A stretch of DNA of 64,000 nt from CAYXLI01 sp964464925 (GTDB lineage: Bacteria > Acidobacteriota > Terriglobia > Bryobacterales > Bryobacteraceae), in contig CAYXLI010000006.1 of the NCBI GenBank assembly GCA_964464925.1, positions 195,604 through 259,603 of the forward strand, read 5' to 3'. This document shows, piece after piece, positions 26,344 through 34,992 of this stretch; within the stretch, counting starts at the first letter, position 1, and every line of letters starts with the position of its first letter. The notes below the pieces were generated by a model. It did not search any database. It worked only from the letters and a program-made list of their open reading frames with translations, and was not told where the DNA came from. The translations under genes were made by a program, and so were the position numbers.

Positions 26344-27471
26344 ATGATGAGAGTTCCCGTACGAATGATCGTCGAGACACAGTCTGTCACGTTCGATGAG
26401 CTTGCACTCGATTGCGGCAAAACGCTGCGTCAAGTCGATATGGCATATGAGACATACGGGGAACTGAATCCCGCGCGATCGAACGCAATCCTCTTGCTAC
26501 ACGCCTTCTCCGGAGACGCACATGTTGCCGGTATCAACCATGAAGGGAAGCCCGGCTGGTGGGACAACATGGTCGGTCCAGGTAAAGCTTTCGACACGGA
26601 CCGTTACTTCATCATTTGTTCCAACGTTCTCGGAGGCTGCAAAGGAACCACTGGACCGCAGTCTATTAATCCGGAGACCGGTTGTCCGTACGCCATGTCT
26701 TTCCCGGTAATTACGATTTCCGACATGGTGCGCCTTCAGAAGAAACTCGTCGACTACTTGGGCATTCCCAGGCTGCTCGCGGTGGCCGGCGGATCGATGG
26801 GCGGCATGCAGGCGCTCGAGTGGGCCGTTTCGTACCCGGAATCGGTTGCCGCCGTGCTGCCAATCGCCACAACGGCGCGACACAGCGCACAGCAGATCGC
26901 TTTCAATGAGGTCGGCAGGCAGGCAATCATGTCGGACCCGGATTGGAGCGAGGGCAACTACTATGGCCGCAAGCCGCCGGCGCGCGGGTTGGCTGTCGCG
27001 CGCATGGTGGGCCACATCACTTACATGAGCGACGACTCCATGCGGGAAAAGTTTGGCCGCCGGTTCCGCGGTGAGAACAGAGAACTTCCCGACTGGTCGA
27101 AAGTCTTTGAAGTAGAGAGCTATCTGCGTTATCGCGGCAGCCAGTTCGTGGATCGCTTCGACGCAAACTCATATCTTTACATCACGAAGGCCATGGATTA
27201 TTTCGACGTGTCGACCGGTTATGATTCGCTGTCCGCGGCACTCGAACGCGCGCGCTCACGGTTCCTGGTAATCAGCTTTACTTCAGACTGGCTCTACCCC
27301 ACCTACCAGTCGCTGGAGATCGTAAGCGCGTTACGCGGCCGCAATCGCAATGTAGCGTATTGTGAACTGCCCTCTAATTATGGGCACGATGCGTTTTTAG
27401 TGGACATCGCCGAACAGACGGAACTGGTGCGCGGGTTTCTGGCCAGCACCATGCGGGAGAAGAGCCGTTGA
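26344..27471 (+). CDS. metX: Homoserine O-acetyltransferase MetX
   Basis: This 375-residue alpha/beta hydrolase acylates homoserine for methionine synthesis. The nucleophile elbow is GGSMGGMQALEW, and the acid and base lie in ISFTSDWLYPTYQS and NYGHDAFLVD. HAFSGDAHVAG and the NVLGGCKGTTGP loop are characteristic. The family usually starts near MIVETQS, so an ATG at 26365 may be the true start, and neither ATG has a good ribosome site. It overlaps metW by four bases (TTGA), the classical metXW pair. Confidence 0.92.
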   Translation: MMRVPVRMIVETQSVTFDELALDCGKTLRQVDMAYETYGELNPARSNAILLLHAFSGDAHVAGINHEGKPGWWDNMVGPGKAFDTDRYFIICSNVLGGCKGTTGPQSINPETGCPYAMSFPVITISDMVRLQKKLVDYLGIPRLLAVAGGSMGGMQALEWAVSYPESVAAVLPIATTARHSAQQIAFNEVGRQAIMSDPDWSEGNYYGRKPPARGLAVARMVGHITYMSDDSMREKFGRRFRGENRELPDWSKVFEVESYLRYRGSQFVDRFDANSYLYITKAMDYFDVSTGYDSLSAALERARSRFLVISFTSDWLYPTYQSLEIVSALRGRNRNVAYCELPSNYGHDAFLVDIAEQTELVRGFLASTMREKSR

Positions 27472-28103
27472 CGCCTGCCGAGACCGACGCGATGACCGGT
27501 CCATTCGTGTACGACGTCCTCGGGCGCAGTGACTACGCAATCATCAGCGAATTAGTCCAGCCTGATACTCGTGTCCTCGATGTCGGCTGTGGCGACGGCG
27601 AGTTGCTGCAGTGGTTGGCCGAGCACAAGGGTGTTGACGCGCGCGGCGTCGAGATTGTGGGGAGCAAAGTGCAAAAAGCCATTGCACGTGGCGTCTCCGT
27701 ATACCAGGGCGATATCGACCAGGGTCTTGCGGACTATCCAGATCATGCTTTCGACTACGTAATCCTCAGCCAAACCCTTCAGGAAACCCGGCACCCGCTC
27801 AGAGTCTTACGCGAGATGCTGCGCGTGAGCCGTCATGCGATTGTGGCGTTCCCGAACTTTGGGCACTGGAAAGTGCGCCTGGCGCACCTCTTCACCGGCC
27901 GCGCCCCGAAAACGCGGCTATTCCCGCACGATTGGTACGACTCGCCCAATATTCACTTCCTCACTGTTCATGACATGCTTTCCCTTTGTCAGAAAGAAGA
28001 TTGGTACCTGGAGCGTGCCATTTTCCTGGCCGGAAACCGTAAGCTGAAGATGTTTCCCAACCTGCTGGCCGAAACTGCCGTTTTTCTCATCCGTCGATCG
28101 TAG
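27468..28103 (+). CDS. metW: Methionine biosynthesis protein MetW
   Basis: This 211-residue class I methyltransferase-fold protein has VLDVGCGDGELLQWL (SAM-binding motif I) and YVILSQTLQETRHP. The later stretch AFPNFGHWKVRLAHLFTGRAP and the LFPHDWYDSPNIHFLT segment are specific to MetW. It cooperates with MetX in homoserine acylation. The TTG start preceded by GGGAGAAGAG overlaps the metX stop, so the two proteins are translationally coupled. Confidence 0.92.
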   Translation: MTPAETDAMTGPFVYDVLGRSDYAIISELVQPDTRVLDVGCGDGELLQWLAEHKGVDARGVEIVGSKVQKAIARGVSVYQGDIDQGLADYPDHAFDYVILSQTLQETRHPLRVLREMLRVSRHAIVAFPNFGHWKVRLAHLFTGRAPKTRLFPHDWYDSPNIHFLTVHDMLSLCQKEDWYLERAIFLAGNRKLKMFPNLLAETAVFLIRRS

Positions 28104-28204
28104 AATCCGGTAAATTCTTCAGCTTCTTTCCCAACCGGCTGCGATTTATCAGCGACTTACTTACGGCACTCCGAATGCAAGGTCTGCCCCCGGGGAGGCG
28201 GAAC

Positions 28205-28498
28205 GTGAAGACAGCAACATTCCTTTTGTTAGCGACCACGCTCGTGGCCAGTGCGGAGCCGAGAAATGACCACTCACGTACAGCCAATCGAACATGGACG
28301 TACCGCGGAGATCGCGGACCAATCGTGAATACTGAACCCTACTACCGCTATCGCCGTGCTAATCCGGGCCTGCCGCCGGGTCTCGCCAAGCGCAACGGAA
28401 ATCTCCCTCCCGGGCTGGAAAAGCAAGAACGCCACAGAGGACAGTTGCCGCCCGGTCTTGAAAAACGGTTCGGCGCCTCCCGCATTGTGCTCCGCTAA
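28205..28498 (+). CDS. Small exported protein with LPPGL repeats
   Basis: This 97-residue protein has a GTG start with GGGGAGG 6 bases upstream. A signal peptide (VKTATFLLLATTLVASA) is followed by a basic mature chain with three copies of a motif: GLPPGLAKRNG, NLPPGLEKQE and QLPPGLEKRFG. Similar PPG motifs occur in RcnB-like and other small periplasmic proteins of unknown role. It lies 100 bases after metW on the same strand and ends two bases from the convergent hpt gene. Confidence 0.7.
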   Translation: MKTATFLLLATTLVASAEPRNDHSRTANRTWTYRGDRGPIVNTEPYYRYRRANPGLPPGLAKRNGNLPPGLEKQERHRGQLPPGLEKRFGASRIVLR

Positions 28499-28500
28499 CG

Positions 28501-29025
28501 TTATCTCTTCATGACGGCGAGGTAACCGAGGTTTCGGTAGAGTTGTTTGTAGTCCAAACCGAAACCGATCACGAACCGGTCGTCTATCTCGAAGCAGCGA
28601 AATTGTACCGGTACAGCCGCGATCCGTTTGCTGGTTCGATCCAGCAATGTGCAGATCGCAATCGAATTCGGATTGCGGCCGGCCAGGTTCTGCAGGAGAT
28701 AGCGGGTCGTGAAGCCCGTATCGACGATATCTTCCACCAATAGAACGTCCTCGCCTTCAATGGGCTCATCCAGATCCTTGGCAATCCGCACCACGCCAGG
28801 ATTGCCACCTTTCGATGCGAAACTCGAAATGGCCAGGAAATCCAGCTTAACGGGTATGTTCAACGCGCGTGCCAAGGCGGTGAGAAAGAACACCGATCCC
28901 TTCAGCACGCCAATCAGTTTGATCTCCTTGCCCGCGTAGTGCTTCTCAATCGCCGCGGCCACCTCGCGAATTCTGGCCTGAATCTGTTCCTCAGTGAAGA
29001 GGATGCGTTCGATCTCTCCGTTCAC
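28501..29025 (-). CDS. hpt: Hypoxanthine phosphoribosyltransferase
   Basis: This 174-residue enzyme salvages hypoxanthine and guanine with PRPP. LLVEDIVDTGFT (about 98-109) is the PRPP-binding loop, LIGVLKGSVFFLTAL the early loop, and DDRFVIGFGLDY the base-binding end. The GTG start overlaps the stop of the upstream kinase-like/nuclease-like gene (GTGA), so it depends on that gene's translation. Confidence 0.93.
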   Translation of the reverse strand: MNGEIERILFTEEQIQARIREVAAAIEKHYAGKEIKLIGVLKGSVFFLTALARALNIPVKLDFLAISSFASKGGNPGVVRIAKDLDEPIEGEDVLLVEDIVDTGFTTRYLLQNLAGRNPNSIAICTLLDRTSKRIAAVPVQFRCFEIDDRFVIGFGLDYKQLYRNLGYLAVMKR

Positions 29026-29972
29026 GCCTGCACCGTGCGCTCGGCGAGTCCGTGCTTAAAGATCAGGTTCTGAAAATCCTTCTGGTAGAACACCTGGATG
29101 TTCACATTGGGATAAATGGTCCGCAGCAACTTCACCTTCCGATTCTTCTTGGTCACGTTCGACTGCTTCATTGTAGTGAGTTCGACGTACATGTCTGACT
29201 CAGGCAGATAGAAGTCCGGCGTGAAGAACTCGAGGGGCTTACCGTCTTTGTCCCACGAAATGGGGAAACTACGCGGCTCATACTCCCATGCGATCCGGTA
29301 AAAATCCAGGAGATTCGCAAAAATCTCCTCGCTAGGGTGAGAAAAGTTAGCGCGCTTCAACGTAACTTTCCCGACGGGTGCAATCCCGTGCTTGGAAAGA
29401 TTCAGGCGCATCTGGAACTGTAGCTGGGCCTCAGCCGCCGCAGACAGCAAGCCCTGTTCCAGCAAATGCAGCGTTTCTAAAGCCGATTCGATCATGCTCG
29501 CGATGTGGTCCGCATCCACCGACCCCGCGTTGTACACCACATCGAAGTCCTCCGCACGAAGTACACGCCGCCCATAGCGTCTCTGTCGCTCCAGTTTGTA
29601 CGCCGCTTCAATTTCAGTCAGGAGATCGCGCGCGGCCGGACGCTCTATCCGCCGCTCCACCATTAACGATCCAATCCGCCGCGACTCCGGGGAAACCACG
29701 CGAACGCGCAACACACCTGGGACTTGGCGGAAGTAGGTTTCGCTGCCGATCGTGTTGATGACCAGGTGGTACTCGACAGCAAGTTTTGCGATCACCGAAG
29801 CGGCCACGTACTGATAGGCGCGCGGCGGAATCTCCCCGCGGTCAAATTCCTGCTCGATCAGGCTTTGCAGGCGGCTATCCGTAATCAACTCGAACCGTAG
29901 CCTGTGCGCAGTGATGCGCGCGACCTCCTCGGCGCCGCAAGCCGGCTCTCCGGAGATCGTGATAATGGCCAT
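29022..29972 (-). CDS. Cytidylate kinase-like protein fused to a PD-(D/E)XK nuclease-like domain
   Basis: This 316-residue protein starts at MAIITISGEPACG. The first ~180 residues follow the cytidylate-kinase-like fold, but the phosphate-binding loop reads GEPACGAEEVA without the GK[ST] lysine. The C-terminal ~110 residues are a different domain. SHPSEEIFANLLDFY is followed by FTPDFYLPE and YVELTTMKQSNVTKKNRK, which fits the E...PD...ExT/K pattern of restriction-endonuclease-like nucleases. The catalytic residues would be the Asp of PDF and the Glu of ELT, with a nearby Lys. Function is unknown. Coupling to hpt suggests a nucleotide- or RNA-related role. Confidence 0.7.
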   Translation of the reverse strand: MAIITISGEPACGAEEVARITAHRLRFELITDSRLQSLIEQEFDRGEIPPRAYQYVAASVIAKLAVEYHLVINTIGSETYFRQVPGVLRVRVVSPESRRIGSLMVERRIERPAARDLLTEIEAAYKLERQRRYGRRVLRAEDFDVVYNAGSVDADHIASMIESALETLHLLEQGLLSAAAEAQLQFQMRLNLSKHGIAPVGKVTLKRANFSHPSEEIFANLLDFYRIAWEYEPRSFPISWDKDGKPLEFFTPDFYLPESDMYVELTTMKQSNVTKKNRKVKLLRTIYPNVNIQVFYQKDFQNLIFKHGLAERTVQA

Positions 29973-30035
29973 GCGAGTCCATCGTAGCAAGGTGGTTTTC
30001 GCGCGCGTACGATACAGGCAGGAAGAAGTAAAACT

Positions 30036-31199
30036 TCACTGCGCACCGAGCTTCTTCAACTCGGCCACGAATACCCGCACTTCCTCGTCTGTCGAATAGA
30101 AATGCGGTCCGGCGCGGATGCCGGTGCCCGGCCGGTAATCTACCAGGATGTTGCGGCGTGCCAGTTCGGCTGTGATTCGCTCTCCATTCTCAACATCCAG
30201 AATGACCGACCCTCCACGCTCGTTTGCCTGCTCCGGACAATTGCTGCGGAAACCTGCTTCCCGCGCCAGTTCGATCAGAAGTGTGGTCTGCCGCTGCGAC
30301 TTGGCACGAATTTTCTCTACGCCGATCTCGCGGATGATTTCGTACCCCGAGCTCGCCGAGTACAGCGCAGGAATGTTCGGTGTCCCCGTGCTAAACCGGA
30401 ACATGTCTTCGGCATACTCCATATCAGCCTGGAAACCAAACGGCCGCGCATGCGCAGCCCAGCCAGTCATGGCCGGTTGCAATTTATTCCAAAGCTCGCG
30501 CTTGACATAGAGATATCCGGCTCCGGGACCTCCGCAAAGCCATTTCACACTGCCGCCCGTCGCAAAGTCGACCTCGAGATCGCGAACATTCAGCGGCACT
30601 GTCCCGGCCGCCTGATACAGATCCGCCGTTACGTAAGCCCCCACTTCATGCGCACGGCGCGCGATGGCTTTCACATCCTGGATAAAGGAGCTCTTGAACA
30701 ATACGTGCGAAACGGAAACAAGCTGCGTCTCGTCATCGATTGCCGAAAGCATCTCTTCTAGCGGGGTACGGATCCCGTCCGGCGAAGCAACCAGAGAGAC
30801 ACGCGCACCCTGCCGTTGGAGACCCTGGAACAGATACAGATTCGTAGGAAAGTTCAGCGCTTCCGAGACGATCTTGTTCCTCTTGCCGCTCCAGTCGAAG
30901 CAGGAATGCACAATCGCCTGGCACACGGACACGTTCTGGTGCAGGATGACCTCGCCTTCACCCGCGCCGATGATGGAGCCGATCACATTGCCAACTTGAA
31001 CCGGCATCTTCCACCAACCCTCTTCCCAGGCGCGTATGCCCCGCATCTCCCAGGTGCCGGCGAATTCATTCAACCGTTCGCGCGTCCTTCGCGGCATCGC
31101 ACCGAGCGAATGGCTGATCAGGTAGGCGGACTCTTTGAGAATCGGGAATTCATCGCGCCAGACAAGCAGTTCATCTGCCGGCGCGCTTGTCGCAGGCAT
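30036..31199 (-). CDS. kynU: Kynureninase-like PLP enzyme
   Basis: This 387-residue fold type I PLP enzyme cleaves kynurenine to anthranilate and alanine in tryptophan breakdown. Landmarks are ADLYQAAGTVPL (the Asp that holds the pyridine nitrogen) and GGSVKWLCGGPGAGYLYV with the PLP lysine, both kynureninase-like. FSTGTPNIPALYS follows and is typical of class V members. It starts 7 bases after the cytochrome gene upstream, so they are probably co-transcribed. No other kyn genes are near, and a related hydrolase or lyase activity remains possible. Confidence 0.8.
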   Translation of the reverse strand: MPATSAPADELLVWRDEFPILKESAYLISHSLGAMPRRTRERLNEFAGTWEMRGIRAWEEGWWKMPVQVGNVIGSIIGAGEGEVILHQNVSVCQAIVHSCFDWSGKRNKIVSEALNFPTNLYLFQGLQRQGARVSLVASPDGIRTPLEEMLSAIDDETQLVSVSHVLFKSSFIQDVKAIARRAHEVGAYVTADLYQAAGTVPLNVRDLEVDFATGGSVKWLCGGPGAGYLYVKRELWNKLQPAMTGWAAHARPFGFQADMEYAEDMFRFSTGTPNIPALYSASSGYEIIREIGVEKIRAKSQRQTTLLIELAREAGFRSNCPEQANERGGSVILDVENGERITAELARRNILVDYRPGTGIRAGPHFYSTDEEVRVFVAELKKLGAQ

Positions 31200-31206
31200 G
31201 CGGCGC

Positions 31207-32568
31207 CTACTTCTGTCCCGCGCTTGCTCTGGTCAGATTCTTGTTGTTCGGCACCAGGTACTCGAACCAGCCATCCATCATTTCTTCGTTACTTGGTTCG
31301 CCCCAACGAATCACGCGCGCCGGATCCGGATTCTTCGGATTGTTTGCGGAGTTGTCGAAATGCGCCGTGATCCGCAGGCGAGTGCCCTTAGGGATGTTCA
31401 ACGGATGCGTGAGCCGGTATGTCGTCTGCCACTCGAAGTCGTATTTCGGAACCCAAAGCAGCGTTTCGAAGGTGCCATCCGGATGCTCCGTCTCGAACTT
31501 CATATCCTTCCCGCGGTAGTGCATATGCGGCGTATAGGTGAGTAGTTCCACGTCACGATCGAAGGAGTAGCACGCGGTCACTTCCTGGTTCGGCGCGCCG
31601 GCCGGAATCTTGAAGAAATGGTTGTGCACATCCAGCCGTTGAACAAGCTGCTGTGGAGGTTCCTTCGAGAGAATTAGTCCGACACTGGTCCGATCCGTTT
31701 CGTCCTTGCCGGTCGTGCTCGAGTAGTGAATCTGGAATTTAAGAATCGCTCCCGCAGGCACTCGCCGGCCGAATCCTGCCGGCCAGTGATCCGGTTCCCG
31801 CCCCGGAAGGTAAGAGGCAAGGATCCCTGATTCGCCGGAATGCGACGTGTTCGGGAAATCTCCGCCGGCAGGGTGCGAGCAGCCGTCGTTAATCACGGGG
31901 GCATCCAGTTTCACATGTGTCTGGCCGTCGTTGAAGAATATCTTTTTCCGGTCCAATTCCGGAAACGGATTCTCCTGCGCGGGCGCCGTTGTCTTGCTCT
32001 TAGGCGCGTCCGGCATTTCAATGAACACGTGCGCGTGATGGACCACTTTGCGGTTACCCGGCCGGAGTTCCACGCCCTGCACCCAGATGTCTTCCTTCAA
32101 ATTCGTGGGCACGGCAATGCCGATGTTATAGTCCCGCTCGCCGGCTTTCACTATTCGCTCTTCGGGGATGCTGAAGATCAGGTCCGGCTTGCCCAGCCGC
32201 CATTCATCGGAAAACTTCGGCGCCGGTGGAAGGTCCGTGGGATCGCCTTCTTTCGCGCCCGTCTCCGCCCACTCCTTCAGCGTGCGAATCTCGTCCTCGT
32301 TGAGCCGTGCATCGTTGGCGAAATCTCCATACTTCGGATCGGCGTGCCATGGCGGCATACGCTTCGTCAACACCGCTTCGCGAATAGCGGATGCCCAGGG
32401 CCGCGCCTGCTTGTACGTCAAAAGCACCATCGGCGCTATGTCGTTGGGCCGGTGGCAGGTGGCGCAATGCTTATACAGAACTGGCGCGACATCCTTGTTG
32501 AACGTTACTTCTCCAAAAACAGGCAGAATACAGACTGCTGCCGCCGCCAGCAGGCGATGCAAACTCAT
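31207..32568 (-). CDS. Exported haem-c protein with copper monooxygenase-like domain
   Basis: This 453-residue protein starts MSLHRLLAAAAVCILP (signal peptide). The haem c motif CATCH (35-39) sits in a short cytochrome-c domain with MPPWHADP, the usual companion of these acidobacterial proteins. The larger C-terminal part (KVVHHAHVFIEMP, YTPHMHYRGKDMKFE) has the paired histidines of type II ascorbate-dependent copper monooxygenases. It probably oxidises a substrate in the periplasm with electrons passed through the haem. Longer upstream frames lack a signal and would run into the divergent polX promoter. It leads the kynU gene by 7 bases. Confidence 0.82.
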   Translation of the reverse strand: MSLHRLLAAAAVCILPVFGEVTFNKDVAPVLYKHCATCHRPNDIAPMVLLTYKQARPWASAIREAVLTKRMPPWHADPKYGDFANDARLNEDEIRTLKEWAETGAKEGDPTDLPPAPKFSDEWRLGKPDLIFSIPEERIVKAGERDYNIGIAVPTNLKEDIWVQGVELRPGNRKVVHHAHVFIEMPDAPKSKTTAPAQENPFPELDRKKIFFNDGQTHVKLDAPVINDGCSHPAGGDFPNTSHSGESGILASYLPGREPDHWPAGFGRRVPAGAILKFQIHYSSTTGKDETDRTSVGLILSKEPPQQLVQRLDVHNHFFKIPAGAPNQEVTACYSFDRDVELLTYTPHMHYRGKDMKFETEHPDGTFETLLWVPKYDFEWQTTYRLTHPLNIPKGTRLRITAHFDNSANNPKNPDPARVIRWGEPSNEEMMDGWFEYLVPNNKNLTRASAGQK

Positions 32569-32700
32569 GTCCACAGGATACTGCCATTCGCTTACCGATG
32601 CATGGGGTAGGTTCGCTCGATTCGCATCATCCATGATTAGCCGCTCTGTTGTGTGGGCTTTTCCGGAAGCACCGAAGTGCGAGAATTGAGAATCGGACGG

Positions 32701-34431
32701 ATGGAAAACAGACAAATCGCCCGTATCCTCTCGGAAACTGCCGACCTCATGGAGATTGCCTCGGAGGACTCGTTTCGCATACGCAGTTATCGGAATGCCG
32801 CCTCCGCAGTGGAGGGATTGCCGGAATCCATCGCGGACATTGCCGCCGATCCCGAAAAAAAATTGACTGACATCCCCGGCATCGGCAAAGGGATCGCCGC
32901 TATCATTACCGAACTGATCCAAAGAGGATCGTTCGAGCGCCGCGATCAATTACTGGAACGTTATCCGCCGACCGCGTTGGAGTTGCTGAAAATCCAGGGG
33001 CTCGGCCCGAAGAGCATCGCGCTGTTATTTGAACATCTCCGCGTCAGCACGATAGACGATCTGGAACGCATCTGCCGCGAGCAGAAACTGCGCACGCTGC
33101 CGCGTATGGGTGCAAAGCTGGAGGAAAAGGTATTGCGCGGCATCGAGCAATACCGCGGCAGTACCGGCCGCTTTCTGCTCAGTTTCGCAACCGCACAAGC
33201 CGCCGAGATCGCCTCCTACTTGAAGGAGTTACCTGGCGTCGAGCAAGTCACGACCGCGGGCAGCCTGCGGCGCGGTAAGGAGACCATCGGCGACATCGAC
33301 CTCCTCGTCACCGGCCCCTCGGCAACCGCCGCCTTGGAGAAGTTCATCGCCTTCCCTCGAGTACATGAGGTGCTTGGCAAGGGTCAGAACAAGGCGAGCG
33401 CGAAGGTGGGCCTGGAGGGAATTCAGGTGGACGTTCGTGCGCTGCCGGAGGAGAGCTACGGGGCGGCGTTGCAATACTTCACCGGGAGCAAGGAACACAA
33501 CGTCGCGGTTCGCCAGCGGGCTATGAAGCTCGGGCTGACGCTGAACGAATATGGCCTCTTCAGGCTCGACGACAACTCTCGTATGGCTGGGAAGACCGAG
33601 GAAGAGATTTACACTGCGCTCGGAATGGCCTACATTCCGCCCGAACTCCGGGAGAACTGCGGTGAAATCGAAGCCGCCGCCGAGAGTCGTCTGCCAACAC
33701 TCGTCGATGTACGTGACATACGCGGGGATATCCACATGCACACGCGTGAGACCGACGGCCGCGCAACGCTGGAAGAGATGGCGGAAGAGGCGAAGGCGCT
33801 CGGTTACGAGTACATCGCGATCACCGACCATTCGAAGGCGCTCGCGATGGCGAACGGGCTCGACGAAAAGCGGGTCGTGGATTTCGCGAAGCAGGTCCGC
33901 GAGATCAACCGTGAGGGGCATCTGGGCATTCGCATCTTCGCGGGGCTTGAGTGCGATATCCGTCGCGACGGTACCATGGACATCGAGGACGATGCGCTCG
34001 CGGAACTGGACGTTGTCATCGGCAGCGTCCATAGCCACATGAATCTGGAGAGTTCAGAAATGACGGACCGTTTGATGCGGGCGCTCGAATGCCGTTGGCT
34101 CCGTATCCTCGGCCATCCAACCGGACGACTGCTGCTGCATCGCGAGGCATATCCATACGATTTCGAAAAGATCTCGGCCGAGGCTGTGAAGCGAGGCGTT
34201 GCCTTCGAGATTAACGCCAGTCCGGAACGGCTCGACCTGCACGCACCGCTAATCCGTTCAGCGAAAGCAAAGGGCGCGAAGTTCACGATTGCGACGGATG
34301 CTCATCATCCCAAGCACTTGCTGAACATGCCGTATGGTGTAGTGATGGCGAGGCGCGGTTGGCTGAGCGCATCAGACATTTTGAATACGCAGGCCGCGGA
34401 CGCATTCGCGGCCTCCATGAGGAGGAGTTGA
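32701..34431 (+). CDS. polX: DNA polymerase X with PHP domain
   Basis: This 576-residue protein starts at MENRQIARIL. Helix-hairpin-helix units IPGIGKGIAA and IQGLGPKSI lie in the N-terminal third. The polymerase catalytic pair is in GDIDLLV (about 200-206). The C-terminal PHP phosphoesterase domain begins with GDIHMHTRETDG and ITDHSKALAMANG. Bacterial PolX fills short gaps in base-excision repair, and the PHP part gives 3'-5' exonuclease and AP-endonuclease activity. It is followed 3 bases later by the Nudix gene. Confidence 0.93.
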   Translation: MENRQIARILSETADLMEIASEDSFRIRSYRNAASAVEGLPESIADIAADPEKKLTDIPGIGKGIAAIITELIQRGSFERRDQLLERYPPTALELLKIQGLGPKSIALLFEHLRVSTIDDLERICREQKLRTLPRMGAKLEEKVLRGIEQYRGSTGRFLLSFATAQAAEIASYLKELPGVEQVTTAGSLRRGKETIGDIDLLVTGPSATAALEKFIAFPRVHEVLGKGQNKASAKVGLEGIQVDVRALPEESYGAALQYFTGSKEHNVAVRQRAMKLGLTLNEYGLFRLDDNSRMAGKTEEEIYTALGMAYIPPELRENCGEIEAAAESRLPTLVDVRDIRGDIHMHTRETDGRATLEEMAEEAKALGYEYIAITDHSKALAMANGLDEKRVVDFAKQVREINREGHLGIRIFAGLECDIRRDGTMDIEDDALAELDVVIGSVHSHMNLESSEMTDRLMRALECRWLRILGHPTGRLLLHREAYPYDFEKISAEAVKRGVAFEINASPERLDLHAPLIRSAKAKGAKFTIATDAHHPKHLLNMPYGVVMARRGWLSASDILNTQAADAFAASMRRS

Positions 34432-34434
34432 CGT

Positions 34435-34992
34435 TTGGGGAAGATGAAGCTGATCTCATCCAAAAAACTGATTGAGACACCGATCTTTCAGGTGAGCGAC
34501 GATGTCGCGGTTGACCCGGAGGGATTCGAAATACGCCGTCTGATCGTGCGGCATGAGGGCTCGGCGGTGATCATGCCCATCGATGAGAAGAAGCGGATTC
34601 TGCTGGTGCGCCAGTATCGCCTGCCCGCGCGGGATTATCTTTGGGAGCTGCCGGCCGGACGCGTGGATAAGGGCGAGACGGTCCTACAAGCGGCGAAGCG
34701 CGAGCTTCGCGAGGAGACAGGCCTCCGCGCCAAACGCTTCACCAAACTCGCATCCTTTTACGTCAGCCCGGGTTTTCTCGAAGAGAAGATGACCATCTTC
34801 GCTGCGGAAGAATTGTCGGAAGGCGAGTCCGAGTGGATGGAAGATGAGCGGATCGAGATGCGGTGGGTCGCCGCGGCGGACTTGGACAGGATGATCGCCT
34901 CCGGACAGATTAAGGACGCGAAGACGATTGTAGGCTTTCTTGCGTGGAAGCGGTATGGCGGCGCAGCCAAAGCCGCAAAACAGTCGAGATAA
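34435..34992 (+). CDS. Nudix hydrolase, ADP-ribose pyrophosphatase-like
   Basis: This 185-residue enzyme starts at a TTG with AGGAGG 9 bases upstream, inside the end of polX. An ATG at 34444 is further from that site. The Nudix box GRVDKGETVLQAAKRELREETG (about 82-103, written here in full as one motif of the family GX5EX7REUXEEXGU) is intact. SPGFLEEKMTIFAAEEL is typical of ADP-ribose pyrophosphatases. It would clean up ADP-ribose or oxidised nucleotides beside a repair polymerase. Its last 83 bases overlap the convergent glycosyltransferase. Confidence 0.88.
   Translation: MGKMKLISSKKLIETPIFQVSDDVAVDPEGFEIRRLIVRHEGSAVIMPIDEKKRILLVRQYRLPARDYLWELPAGRVDKGETVLQAAKRELREETGLRAKRFTKLASFYVSPGFLEEKMTIFAAEELSEGESEWMEDERIEMRWVAAADLDRMIASGQIKDAKTIVGFLAWKRYGGAAKAAKQSR

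Noticed and set aside
33229..34038. A 269-codon frame antisense to polX
   Set aside because: Shadow of polX; no motif or ribosome site.
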